DNA of 64,000 nt from Melastoma dodecandrum (lineage: Eukaryota > Streptophyta > Magnoliopsida > Myrtales > Melastomataceae), in assembly GCA_029817715.1 (NCBI GenBank), contig JARUPY010000397.1, positions 6,200,001-6,264,000 on the forward strand, read 5' to 3'. Under the pieces are notes generated by a model. That model did no database searches. It was given only the letters and a program-made list of their open reading frames with translations, and had not been told where the DNA came from. Positions 24,622 to 38,675 of this stretch are shown piece after piece (positions within the stretch are counted from its first letter, which is position 1; the number at the start of each line of letters is the position of its first letter). Position numbers and translations under genes: made by a program.

Positions 24622-24922
24622 ACAACACCCAAATTACATACTTAAACTTTAACCTACCTAATCACGAGAGCGAACAGTGGAGACAAAAGGGTTTGACAAC
24701 ATACCTGGTTCAAGTGAGTCACACACTAGGTCGCCTTACTTCCAAAGCACGCCTCCGATTACGGTCGCCTTCGCTTTCCCCTTCGCCTTCTCCTTTCCCC
24801 TTCGCCTTCCCCTTCCCCTTCGCCTCCGATTTCGTCAACTTCTGGGAGAATTAGGGTTCCAACAGATTTTGTTGATTTCAATTTGGGGCTAGGAGGACTG
24901 AGGACCCCTCCACATAGGACGT

Positions 24923-25099
24923 CTCTGGTCTTTTCCACGTAGGACCTCTTATGTCCACGTCGACAATTTACCTAACGTCGTCTAAGATTGGCAATAAAAA
25001 AGGTTGATAACATAGTTAGTGACATTTTTGTATATGAAAAAAAGATGTTGACAGAAAAGAAAGTTCGTCAATAATTAGGGACATATACGTATATTTTGC
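24923..25099 (-). repeat. MULE right terminal inverted repeat
   Basis: Counterpart of 20395-20573. The outermost bases read 'cgtatattttgc', followed by the cttttttta duplication. Confidence 0.92.
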
Positions 25100-25108
25100 C
25101 TTTTTTTA

Positions 25109-25930
25109 TAAACGTTTTGCTTTCACCCCCACAACACACTGCAGAATCTAAATTTCATCGGGCCACTCCACTGATATGGTATTTATTTTTTTACGAATGA
25201 AATTAGGCCCCAGGAAGTCGGGGAGTCAAGAGGTCATCCTCTTTTTACTTCCATTGGGAATTACAGAGAGAGAGATGGACTGACTGATTGATTTCCCGGG
25301 AGTGTTTAATTCTGAGCTCTTCATCTTCTTCTTCTACCTCCACAGCTAATTCTTTTGGTCGTTTATTGGAAAAGTGTTTGGTAAATTCTCCTACCCCCAT
25401 CCCTGGGTGGCCCCATTTTGATGAGGTTTGTTCAATAGTCAGCAAAGTATCCGTAAATTAAGTTTTTTAATTCCTCCTCCCAGCGAAGGTGAGGGCGGGG
25501 AGGAGGTAGGAAGATGAGGCCAAGGAGGAGGTGGACTGACCCAACTAGCGAGGAGGAAGGGGAGGGCGGGGAAGCGGATGGGAGTCCCTTGCTGGCGAGG
25601 AGGAAGAGGAGGGCCGAGGAGGAGATGGTGAACTGACCCAAATTGAACATAAAGTGAAATCTTTAGGACCAAATTGAACATAAAATGAAACCTTTAGGAC
25701 CAAATTAAACATAAAATGAAACCTTTAGGACCAAACTGAACATAAAATGTAACATTTAGGATCAAATTGAAAAAAAAGGTTTTGTGATTGATGGATTGTT
25801 TCGTCACCTGAGGCCCCCTACTCCTAGGATTTTGTCTCCTCCTCCTTCCACCGTTGTCACCTCCTCTTCCTCCCGCCGTTGTCTCCTCCTCCTCCCGCCC
25901 GTCGTCCTCTTCCTCGCCAGCCGCTAGGGC
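25109..25930. other. Spacer after the MULE, with purine/pyrimidine-rich segments
   Basis: No gene supported. Short stop-free frames at 25245-25445 and 25432-25681 fall in GA-rich or CT-rich low-complexity sequence and have no recognisable domain. Confidence 0.5.
25636..25775. repeat. 31-bp minisatellite, about four copies
   Basis: Tandem unit of about 31 bp built on 'ggaccaaattgaacataaaa' plus 'tgaaaccttta', repeated with single-base changes (ggaccaaatta, ggaccaaactg, ggatcaaattg). Confidence 0.85.
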
Positions 25931-26140
25931 AATATAAAAGAGAACCCGACCTGTTTGTTAAAGGCGCCTCAAGTGGTGCCCTGCGCCTTAGTCGCGCCCG
26001 AGAGCCCTGGATAAGGCGCGCACCTTTCTACGCCTTTGTATGGCGCACGCCCGGGGACCTCTAGGGCATTTTGGCTGTGCCACACACGCCTTACTGCCTT
26101 AGGCGCACCCAGGGCGCGCCTTTGATAACACTGCAAGGAA
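25931..26140. repeat. GC-rich GGCGC/GCGCC dispersed repeat
   Basis: Many copies of ggcgc, gcgcc and gcgcctta in both orientations, ending 'gcgcctttgataacactgc'. This composition is typical of a common plant dispersed repeat. Boundaries and class are not established. Confidence 0.45.
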
Positions 26141-26142
26141 CT

Positions 26143-26182
26143 GCAAGTCTGAGTTTCTTAATAGACGAACTCGGACTTCGTC
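26143..26182. repeat. Isolated AACTCGGACTT palindrome, left border of the MuDR/PMD relic
   Basis: 'aagtctgagtttcttaatag' followed by 'acgaactcggactt' forms an inverted pair. Motif and spacer match the units in the large array at 28751-29188, on the other side of the relic. Confidence 0.65.
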
Positions 26183-26229
26183 GGGCTGAAATACGACCCC
26201 CATCCCTTATTTTTCATTTTAACTTATTT

Positions 26230-26525
26230 CAAAACCCCCTCGGCCCCTCAGCGTTCCCCCATTCCCGGCACCCCTAGCTCCTTCTGGCCGTCCCCCATTT
26301 CGTCATCTCGCCTTCCGGTGTGCCCTAGGTCCGACGTTCCCCCTTCCCCGCTTCAATCCCGGCGTGCCCTAGCTCTGGCCGTCCCCCTATCGGCGTGCCC
26401 TAGCTTCGGCTGTCCCCCATCTCGTCGTCCCGCCTTTCGGCGTGCCCTACGTTTGGCATTTCCCCTTCCCCGCGTCAATCCCACCGTGCCCCAACTCCGA
26501 TCGTCCCCCTTCCCGGCGTCGTGGA
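26230..26525. repeat. Degenerate GC-rich tandem repeat
   Basis: Irregular repetition of 'cggcgtgccctagct', 'ccgtcccccat' and 'gtccccctt' modules with a period of roughly 30-60 bp. It has no coding character. Confidence 0.6.
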
Positions 26526-26889
26526 TTGTCGAGTAGCTCTTAGAAATTAGGTATAATTTTTTCCCATCACTGTAATTACGAGCCGTTGTTATTGTGCTGC
26601 ATTGTGCCATTGTAGGATGAGTTAATTAGGTTCGGTTGATTTACGTCGGTGGATTAGTTTCTCGTTCTTTGCTTGATTGATTAGTTGTTGGTGTATTGTT
26701 TCGAATGTTGACTAGGAGTACCAATTTGCAACTTTGAGAAGGGTTAAGGGTTGAAGATATACTATGACCAATAAATAGCTCATATTTGCAAATGACAATG
26801 TTAAAAATGGAGATGACGGTGTCTATTATGATTGGAGACGTGCAATTATCTTGGATTGGAGACTATTGTGTTTGAGGCAATGGGTTTGC

Positions 26890-28740
26890 AACAAGGAAGG
26901 AGGTTGATTGGTTGTCATAGTATCCGGTGTTGGAGTTTAACAACAAGGTGAAGTATATGTTAGTGCCGGTGAAAGGAGATAATGATGTGAAGTTACTCCT
27001 CGAATTTGCTATTGAAAACCTAAGACATATTCAACAAATTTATGTTTTGGGACAGAGGGACGAGATAGTTCTTGTTGTCGTTCCTTAACCAATGTCAGTG
27101 TCTAGTTCAATATCCCGTCCCCGTTGATCCTCATCCTACATCAACGTCAGATTCAATATCCATTCCCAATGAACGTCGAACTAAACTTAATCTGGTCCAA
27201 GTTGAGGGGTATTATATGGTTGGAAAAAGCTCTAGAAGTCCCTTAAATGATGACCATATTATAGCTGATTATTTGACAGATTCATATGCTGTTATTGATA
27301 CTGATGATGAATTATACAATGATGTTAATGCGTTCAACGTCGATGGTTCTGATGGCATTGACAAAATATATACTTGGGCAAACTAGAACGCGATTTACTC
27401 TGGTAAATGGACTTCATTCGACTGTAAAGAAGAATGACCATATTATGCAATCCTAACTGTTACTCCCAATGAGAAAAGAGTGCGACCAAAGGGCCGACCA
27501 AGATCTACTCGTTATCATAACGAGATGGATGTAAGGGAGCGAAAGAATAAGATAACTTGTGGTATATGTAAACAGGAAGGGCATTATCGCCGAATATACG
27601 GATGAGGTCCTTGCGCTTCTACCGGATTACTGTTTGGATGGCGAAGAATCATTGCATGCGAGGGTCCCTTTAATATGCTTCAACCGGGTTGAATGACACT
27701 TACCAAAAAGAGTTATTCGTCGGTTTGGAGATCACCAAGTTGTACCAGCCAATTCAGAAAACGAGCGATAGACTTCATTGGATAGACATGCACGGTAAAA
27801 AGCTAGATAACTGGATGCACATCCATTCTAGTTACATTGATATGTGGCATTCTCGAAGGAACAATGTCGTGCCACTTAGCTGGGAGTCACACGTGAGTGT
27901 GCCCTCGATATATGGTATATACGCCAAACTCGGCCATTCATATCACACACCGACATCATGTTGGTCACAATGGTGAGTTCTATTACACTTATTTCGTTCA
28001 TTTTTTATGTACAATAAACTAATTATAGATTTTTACAGACTCAACGCCTATCAGATATTACTCTTTGAGTAGAGACCGGAGACGATGCTAAATTGCCAAA
28101 TATTGCACGTATCTCTCATGAGACGCGCAATTTCCTGAAAGAATTCGGACCCTTACGCTTGTACGGACGTCAAGGACGACCACAGGAGGTGATCCATGAA
28201 GAGGAGCAACAAGAGGCGCAGGAAGAGGAGCAACAATAAGAGCTTGAACAATAAGAGCTTGAAGAGGAGCAACAACATGAGGAACATCCGGTTCATTAGG
28301 ATGTTGAAGTCCTACTTGAACAAGATACGGATGAAGTTCCAGTCCTGACATGTGAATTCCCCAGTCAAGACGGCGAGTACTATACTCCGGAGATCATTGG
28401 GCAACCTTCCTCATCATCTACTCCTTCGCCACCTATATAGCGCATAAAGGACGTCAAATTTTCAGCTCCCGATGCAGACGACACGATGATCTCTCAGTTA
28501 ACTCAAGCAACAACGGTTGAACGACCACGACGATTGATTAGCAAATATTCACTTGGCAACGACCTAGGGAGTAATCGTGATGTGCTGAATGATGTAATAA
28601 CCGCGTATGATCTCTGGTGTTGGACAATCGTATCTCGTAGTAAGTACTGCCTTTGGAGGATGTTATTGTGCCATGTGATAAGTTTAACTTCGTATCTCGG
28701 AGTTGCACAGGTAATCTCCACTGGGAGATTTTGATTTTGC
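26890..28740 (+). pseudogene. Decayed MuDR transposon relic joined to a plant mobile domain (PMD)
   Basis: Plus-strand fragments in several frames with stops. At 26930-27060 a segment reading DVKLLLEFAIENLRHIQQIYV resembles a MuDR N-terminal region. At 27072-27386 lies an acidic segment. At 27485-27605 lies a basic stretch leading into CGICKQEGHYRRIYG, a zinc knuckle whose last Cys is changed to Tyr. At 27600-27960 lies a PMD-type segment (VPLICFNRV, LHWIDMHGKKLDNWMH, YIDMWHSRRNNVV). A Gln/Glu-rich and low-complexity tail follows to about 28,740. No DDE domain is recognisable, so the element is deleted internally. The PMD call rests on family resemblance. Confidence 0.6.
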
Positions 28741-28750
28741 CAATGGCTGA

Positions 28751-29188
28751 ACAAACTCGGACTTATAAAGTCCGATTTCCTTGATAAACGAACACAGACT
28801 CTATAAGTTCGAGTTTGATCAGCCGTAGGCATAAAACCAAGGCTTCGTGGTGTCTCGAACTCGGACTCTGTCTATAGAAGAACTCTAAATCTATAAGTCC
28901 GAGTTCCTTGATAGATGAACTCGGACTCTACAAGTTCAAGTTCGTTCAAAGGCACACATAAAACCACCAAAGAATTTGGTGGAGTCTAAATATCTCGAAC
29001 TCGGAATTATAAAGTCGAAGTTCCTTTATAAAAAAACTCGAAATTTATATAAATTCAAGTTCATGACGAGGTATCGTAAGAACATGAACTCGAACTTATA
29101 AAGTCCGAGTTTGTACAAATTAAGCTGAACTCGAACTTATAAATTGCGAATTCTTAGCAGGCGAACTCGGAATTTATAAGTGCGAGAT
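28751..29188. repeat. Array of about nine AACTCGGACT..AGTCCGAGTT palindromes
   Basis: Each 24-29 bp unit is an inverted repeat around TATAA, for example 28753-28778, 28790-28817, 28880-28909, 28918-28944, 28995-29022, 29035-29063, 29086-29113, 29126-29152 and 29163-29186. Spacers of about 10-50 bp separate them and some share 'ccttgataga'. It sits between the MuDR/PMD relic and HDA8. Confidence 0.85.
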
Positions 29189-29325
29189 AGGGCATTGAGG
29201 AATTAAAAAACTTCGGACCTTTTGTTGACATTGCACAAAGCTCCTATTATGATTCATTTTGTTCCAAGTCGCTCGGCTTGATGGGCGTTATCAGACGGAT
29301 TTACTAAGGGATAGTTCTGAGCCCA
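29189..29325 (+). promoter_or_regulatory. Proximal upstream region and leader of HDA8
   Basis: Only about 140 bp separate the palindromic array from the HDA8 start codon. The core promoter must lie here or within the repeat array. No clear TATA box was identified. Confidence 0.35.
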
Positions 29326-30759
29326 ATGGCTGCGGCCAAAATCGCTGTTTTCTGGCACGACGGGATGCTGTGCCACGACCCGGGGTCCGGCGTCTTTGAC
29401 ACGGGTTTCGACCCGGGGTTCCTAGACGTCCTCGACCAGCACCCTGAGAACGCCGACAGGGTTAGGAACATGCTCTCCATCCTTAAACGGGGGCCCATCG
29501 CTCCCCACATCTCGTGGCACCCTGGGAGGCCCGCCGCCGTGCCCGAGCTCCTTGCCTTCCACACCCCTGGTACGTACGTCGCCGCAGTTGTTTACTGCAG
29601 GAGTATTTAGTTTTTTTTTTTCAATGAGGCATTACGTCGAACAGGCAGTAGACCGCTGTATGTCGGATTGGAGCCGTTACTAGTGAGCGGTGAGTGATGC
29701 GATGGCCGAGACGGGTGAAATTCGGTTAGGGAATAACTGTTGTTCCTGTTGGTTGGTCGATATTGAACTTCTATACATTGTGTTTCTTTCTGGGTTAAGA
29801 ATACATCAACGAGCTCATCAAAGCCAATAAGCTTGGCGGGAGAGAGATTTGCGGCGGTACTTTCTTGAATCCCGGGTCATGGGATGCGGCCCTTCTCGCA
29901 GCGGGGACTACATTGTCTGCAATGAAATACATACTCGACAGGGAAGGAAAGATCGCTTTTGCCTTGGTGAGACCTCCGGGTCACCATGCTCAGCCTACTC
30001 AAGCCGATGGATATTGCTTCCTGAACAATGCCGGTTTAGCAGTGCAATTAGCCCTGAACAATGGATGCAAAAAAGTTGCGGTTGTTGACATTGATGTTCA
30101 TTATGGAAATGGAACAGCGGAGGGGTTCTACAGGTCGGACAAAGTCCTTACCATCTCTCTGCATATGAATCATGGGTCATGGGGTCCTTCCCATCCGCAA
30201 AATGGCTCGGTAGATGAGATCGGCGAAGGTGAAGGCAAAGGTTATAACTTGAACATACCTCTGCCGAATGGAACAGGGGATAGGGGTTACGAGTATGCCA
30301 TGACAGAATTGGTCTGTCCAGCAATCGACAAGTTCACACCAGACATTATAGTCCTCGTCGCCGGTCAAGACTCGAACGCAGTAAGTCTTTAACTCGTATA
30401 TCTGCCATCGACTGCGAAATACTCCCCGAGTGATGGACCTCTCTCTGTTGTAGTTCGACCCAAACGGAAGGCAATGCTTGATGATGAAGGGTTACCGGAA
30501 GATCGGTCAGATAATCCGTGCCCTGGCCGACAAGCACAGCGGTGGTCGTATTCTAATTGCCCAAGAAGGTGGATACCACCTGACATACTCGGCTTACTGC
30601 CTTCATGCCACCCTTGAAGGGATACTGGATTTTCCGGCGCCGCTTTTGGATGATCCCATCGGATGCTACCCGGAAGACGAGGCCTTCCCTATGAAAGTCG
30701 TGGAATCGATAAGAAAGTACCAGATGGAGAACATCCCATTTCTGAAGAGATCTTCCTGA
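29326..30759 (+). CDS. HDA8: Histone deacetylase 8-type (arginase/deacetylase fold)
   Basis: Zn-dependent deacetylase of the class II-like plant RPD3/HDA1 superfamily. Three exons, 29326-29569, 29800-30380 and 30454-30759, total 1131 nt and 376 aa, almost the length I recall for Arabidopsis HDA8. The N-terminus reads IAVFWHDGMLCHDPGSGVFD, followed by DVLDQHPENADRVRNM. Catalytic signatures are RPPGHHAQPTQADGYCFLNN (tandem His), DIDVHYGNGTAEGFY (metal-binding Asp and His) and GQDSNAFDPNGR (second metal Asp). HMNHGSWGPSHPQ and GGRILIAQEGGYHLTYSAYC complete the fold. It ends FLKRSS. No signal or membrane segment is visible. In Arabidopsis HDA8 lies close to LSG1-2 and BSL2, matching this window. 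Confidence 0.95.
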
Positions 30760-31130
30760 GAAACGAACTGCAATTAGAACGTGTGCTTTCTCGGTGTGAT
30801 TCTGTTTTATAGTAGTGTTCTTTCTTGTGTTTGTTTGAGCTAAAGAGAACGTCAAATTATGACTTCCAGGTTTGGCAAGAAAAGTCTCGTCCTAAAGAAT
30901 GAGTTTATTAACAGAGCAGCGAAAATAGTATATGCTAAGGAATTGCATAGCAAGCAGTCCCCATCCTTTTTGACTGAATCAATCCAATTTAACCCAATCC
31001 CATGTATTCTGAACGAACTTTAGTTTCAATCACAAGCCCACCACCCATCAATTTTCAACGACCTTATCATCACGGACTGAAGTTTGGCTCTTTTGTCAGG
31101 AAACCCATCAACGATTTTGCGTCAATCGAG
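30760..31130 (+). other. HDA8-PYD2 intergenic spacer
   Basis: About 370 bp containing the HDA8 3' UTR and the PYD2 promoter and leader. An in-frame ATG at 31002 would add 43 unusual residues to PYD2; the 31131 start gives a signal peptide and is preferred. Confidence 0.6.
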
Positions 31131-34297
<3,167 letters not shown>

Positions 34298-34855
34298 CTT
34301 GAAGGTACGTAACTTATTTTATACATCGGAACAGGATCAATGAATAAAATGGTTGTCCTTGTTTGGTCACCCGGACGAGTCGGTTCATGTCCTGTATAGA
34401 ATAGAATAGCGCGAAGTTTGTAAATAAATTGTCATCGACAAATGCTTGTAGTAATAATGCTCATATAGCCGTTAGGCTTATGTCGAATGCCTACGATGAG
34501 GTTTTGATGCCCCCCCGGGCATCAACGTTGCGGAAAGCAGTGCTGCTCTGCTGCATAGATCACACTCATTCCTTCTTGTAGTATCGTGATGAACTTCAAA
34601 AATGAAGAAAAAAAATGCATTCTCCCAGTTTCTTCAAATTCCATGAATGAACGAGTACACAGTGTATGTAATCTTTCTCCCTCTTTTCTTTTGTTCTCCC
34701 TAAAAAAGAAAAATTGAATGTTTTGACACTCAATACACCCTTTCCTACGTACAAACGAAGAAGAAGAAGAGATTTTATCAATTGATTCCGACCTGCCACC
34801 CTCCACCAGCCTAATGACGACAGCACGGTGATTCCAACGACAATCCCATCTTCGA
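34298..34855. other. Convergent 3' intergenic region between PYD2 and CPK
   Basis: The stop codons of the two convergent genes are about 560 bp apart. 'aataaa' occurrences near 34,343 and 34,423 on the + strand are candidate PYD2 poly(A) signals. No further gene. Confidence 0.6.
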
Positions 34856-36963
34856 TCAGACGAACACGTCCCTCCTCTTCTTTGGGTTCCCCTGATCTGG
34901 ATTCCCTTTCCTCATCATCGCCACAAACTCTTCGTAGTTGATCCTACCGTCCTGTGTAGCAAAGATCAAACGCCAGTTTAAGAAAGAGGAACTTAACGAA
35001 TCCAGGACTCGCGACACCTTTTTCAGTTCGTATGTGTTCTTACGTTATCTGAGTCGACTTCCAAAAGGATTTCCTTCATGTCCCTTCCGTCGTGCATCCC
35101 GAATTCCTTCAGAGCCTGCTCTAGCTCCTCGTTGGTGATATACCTGCCAAATCCGTAAAAGTCATGCCAAGGCAAGTTCAGGGTTTCAAATTCATGCTCG
35201 GGAAACCATTGATCGTTAATGTACCCGCTGTTGTCCTTGTCAAAGTACTGGAAGGCCGTGTACAGGTGCTCCTCTCTGTCCATACGATTCATGTGCATCG
35301 TCGCAGCAATGAACTCGTCATAGTCTATTGTCCCATTTCCGTCGGCATCAGCCTGGATGAGAAAACCCGAAATGAAATAAGACCAAGTTTGGCATTTGAG
35401 ACCATAAGCTACGGGGAGAACTTACGGCTTCCATCAACTGCTTGACTTCTGACTCGGATAGTTTCGTCCCTTGTTTTGAAAGCCCTTGTTTGAGCTCCTC
35501 GAGCGTTATCGTCCCGCTGTTGTCGGTGTCCATTCCCCTGAACATCTCCTTCAATCCCATGATTTCTTCCTCGGATAAGCAACCCGCGATGACCTATGGG
35601 GGATTTCTTTTCAGTTCAAGGATCGAAGACTGCAGGGCAATCACAATTGAACGGTGAAGAAAACGAGGTTTTTACCCGGAGAGCCGCTTTCTTGAATTGG
35701 TTCATTGCGCGGAATTGTTTCAGGCGATTGAGGACCGCATTGTCAAGTGGTGTATCAGGAGCTTCTCCGTCCTCCTTGATCCATGGATGATCTGATCACG
35801 AATGAATGGAATGGATTAAATGAAGATACATTCGGGAAGTTCCAAGAAATCGATACGGAAAACTATACTAACTCAGGACTTGAAAGGCCGTCAATCGTTG
35901 CTTGGGATCGGAGTTCAACATCTTCTTCACGAGATCCTTCGCGCCAGGGGAAATAGATGGCCAAGGATCACTCGAGAAGTCAACATGGCCACGTAAGATC
36001 GCATTGAAGATCCCAGTTTCGGACTCTGCCCAGAAGGGAGGAACTCCAGAGAGAAGAATATACAGCATGACTCCGACGCTCCAGATATCAGCCTCAGGGC
36101 CATATCTCCGCTTCAGGACTTCTGGGGCGATGTAATATGCGCTGCCAACGATGTCCTTAAACACATCCCCTGAAGAGATCACCACGGAGAAACGTAAGCT
36201 CATATTCATCGGACTGATCTAGTAAGATTTCGACTGGGTTCCGGAAAAGGTATGGAGCTGATAGGAAATGGACCGAACCTTGCTTGAAGAAAACCGACAG
36301 CCCAAAGTCGGTCGCCTTCAGTGGTGCATTCTCGTCCTTGTTGAGAAGGAGGAAGTTCTCTGGTTTGAGATCCCGGTGGATAACCCCCATGGAATGAAAC
36401 GTGTGCACGATCTGGACTATCGTCCTAAGCAGTGACGCGGCGGCCCGTTCTGTGTAATGCCCCTTTGAGATGATCCTATCGAAGAGTTCGCCACCTGCAC
36501 ACAGCTCCATGACCAGGTGCACGGAATGCTTGTCCTCGAATGCACCCTTCAGCTCAACAATGTTCGGCTGACCCGTCAAATGGTGCATGATCTGGACCTC
36601 CCTCCGGACATCCTCGATATCTTCCTTGTTGACAAGCTTCCTCTTCGCAATGGTCTTGCACGCGAACTGCTGCCCCGATGTCTTATGCGTACAAAGGTGT
36701 GTTACCCCGAACTGCCCTCTTCCCAGCTCCTTCCCCATCGTGTACACCGACTTGACGTCCTCCATGGGTCGGCCGAGGACGGGTCCGATCGGGCTAGGCT
36801 TCCCACCCTTTGCGGGGGGCGGCGATCGGGGAGGGGTCCTCGGGGGCTGTGTCGTAGACGCATCGCCAGCTGCAGGGTCCGTGCTATTATTGGCCTCTGG
36901 TCCCGACTTGTCTTCCGCAGGGTCCGGTTCATTGCCGCTGTCGCGGCAACAAAAGTTCCCCAT
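34856..36963 (-). CDS. CPK17: Calcium-dependent protein kinase (CPK17/CPK34 type)
   Basis: Ca2+-activated Ser/Thr kinase. Seven exons on the minus strand: 36963-36279, 36169-35873, 35791-35676, 35593-35426, 35352-35225, 35143-35044, 34951-34856. They total 1590 nt, 529 aa. The start is the ATG giving MGNFCCRD, an N-myristoylation plus palmitoylation signature; an in-frame ATG 63 bases upstream would bury it. The [15 protein letters not shown] motif precedes the kinase domain (about aa 75-333) with [34 protein letters not shown] and the APE-equivalent IAPEVL. An autoinhibitory junction is followed by four EF hands: [39 protein letters not shown] and [13 protein letters not shown]. The tail is basic. 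The last large exon is interrupted by an 81-nt intron (35144-35224) inside EF-hand 3. In Arabidopsis CPK17/34 act in pollen tubes; expression here is unknown. Confidence 0.95.
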
Positions 36964-37454
36964 TTGCGCAAACAACGATCCCTTCTTGGCTGGCCGAGAA
37001 GCGTCGTTGGCAAGGGAAGATGCCACGGGACGACGGCCAGGAGAGGAAGGGGAATTGGTGAAACCTAGGAGAATGCAAAGAAAGACGCTAAGAGAATGAG
37101 AGGGGCAAGGAGAAACAGGGGAAGTTGGGGGGGGAGGGGACAGGGTGGAAAGATGGATTTTTGCGCGTCTGGGAAGCGTGGGATGGTCAATTTTTAGGAC
37201 ATTTCGTTGTCTCTGTCATACACTTGTACCAAAGTTAACATACAAGAAATGAACATCCAGCAAAATATAAGCAGTCTATTATCGTGTCGAATAATAATAC
37301 ATGTCCGAACATAGAAGAGGATAAAAGTGGTGTTTTAGGGGTGCTTTCCTGTCGTCCGTTATTCTAGTTGAGACAGGACAGATGGATTTCCTCGTACTCT
37401 TCGGCCTGTCACTTGCCCCACCCCCATCCTTCTTCTTCGTCCCCCCATCCGGGA
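36964..37454 (-). other. CPK leader and upstream region
   Basis: GA-rich on the + strand near 37,070-37,150, consistent with a CT-rich 5' UTR of the minus-strand CPK. No other gene. Confidence 0.5.
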
Positions 37455-38369
37455 GTGATGACCGGCCTCATTTACTGTTGTTGAACCAACGACTTCTCCT
37501 TCGTGAAGTCTATCCAAATATATTTGGAATAGTTGTCGATGAATGTTTTCGTACATTTAACCGCTCACGAATGGATGTTTTACCGATTTAGACACATCGG
37601 AGTGAATAAGCTACAAAGGCTCTTCAGGTATATACTTAGACTCCTCGTAAGACAATCGGTGTTCTTTCCCATACTAACACCCTGTACAAACGTTTTCATT
37701 ATTCACTTCTAAGTGAGGATGGCCCTTCAACTTCTCTTACCCATCATGGTCTTCAACCCGCTGAAGCCGACGTGTACGTGTCTCTCGTGCCGGAGATCTG
37801 TTGTCTCATTCTTTTTTATATTTTCTATGTATGTCGATTCTATAGACATGACATAGATGAAATTTACCTTTCGTTCTTCCACGAATGGCGTACTAGAAAG
37901 AACTACAGATCACGGTATACCTTGACATTTTATGAACCAAACCCCACGAAGTTGCCATGGGTTGTTAGTTGCGCTATTGACAAAAAGTTCTCTTTATCCC
38001 AAGTCATGGTACACTTCATATAGTTGCACCTTATTGGGACTATCATCACCTGCTATGACAATCTTGCTGATGTGTAATCTTCAGTTGTTGACAACGACGA
38101 CGATGCACTGTCATTTGTAATGTGACAGTTCTTGCAGCTTCTCCTGTTCTCCTATCATGTGGTTGGAGCATCCATAATTAAATATTCAATTCTCTACATA
38201 GTCCATAATGTTATTGTGAACTACTACAAGAGTCTGGTCTTCCAACAATGACCCTTCTTCTAGCACGGTGAGAAATGCGTCAAGATACCACTCTTCTTCA
38301 AATTTGTTTTCATCATTACCTTCCACGTGCTTTTCCTTGAACTGACCTTCTTGAGCGTTCTACCCATTC
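37455..38369 (-). pseudogene. Ty1/copia relic, gag end to integrase start (left part)
   Basis: Read on the minus strand from 38,369 downwards: the region just after a gag zinc knuckle, a protease-type segment (GCSNHMIGEQEKLQELSHYK), a GAG-pre-integrase segment (HLEVNNENVCTGC, YGKEHRLSYEE, LIHSDV) and the start of the integrase core (FIDNYSKYIWIDFTKEKS). Several in-frame stops (TAG and TGA) are present. It is truncated near 37,455. It continues beyond the nested elements at 63,776-64,000. Confidence 0.75.
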
Positions 38370-38468
38370 TAATGCGAGTTGGATCGAACAAGGGCAAGTC
38401 GCGGTCAAGTCGGGAAGAGCATTCGACGGAGAGTTCCTTCACGGTGCTGAAGAGGTTGAGTTGATTCG
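38370..38468 (+). repeat. Chromovirus-like gypsy 5' LTR, left fragment
   Basis: About 80-100 bp aligning with the sequence just before 63195 in the intact 3' LTR: 'gagcattcgacggagagttc' and 'tgctgaagaggttgagttga' followed by ttcg. It begins TAATGCG rather than TG, perhaps through mutation of the terminal dinucleotide. It ends with ATTCG, the target duplication of the solo LTR. Confidence 0.75.
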
Positions 38469-38610
38469 TGAAAAGATCTACATTGTTATCTATTTATCAA
38501 ATAATATCTTACAACTTATCTATCAAATAATATCTTACAACTTATCTATACATAAATGGACTACCATCAAGATTCCGAAGTTTCTTAATTAAAAAATAAT
38601 CACGATTCAT

Positions 38611-38616
<6 letters not shown>

Positions 38617-38655
<39 letters not shown>
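38617..38655. repeat. (TA)n microsatellite
   Basis: About 19 consecutive TA dinucleotides within the left fragment of the solo LTR. Confidence 0.95.
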
Positions 38656-38657
<2 letters not shown>

Positions 38658-38675
38658 GACTTTCGTGTAACTATA

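Larger units (their letters stand above)
20386..25108 (-). mobile_element. Mutator-like element (MULE) with long terminal inverted repeats
   Basis: Terminal inverted repeats of about 180 bp (20395-20573 and 24923-25099) start gacaaaatatacg / gcaaaatatacg and share the run through 'acgtcgtctaag' to 'ctctggtcttttccacgta'. A 9-bp target duplication cttttttta flanks both sides (20386-20394 and 25100-25108). Inside lie a transposase gene (-) with MULE, SWIM and zinc-knuckle domains and a convergent GRF-zinc-finger gene (+). The element is about 4.7 kb. Transposase lesions make it non-autonomous now. Confidence 0.92.

Noticed and set aside
31002..31130. Upstream in-frame ATG for PYD2
   Set aside because: The added sequence has no family resemblance and would place the signal peptide internally.
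36964..37026. Upstream in-frame ATG for CPK
   Set aside because: It would add 21 residues before MGNFCC and remove the myristoylation site that is conserved in this subgroup.
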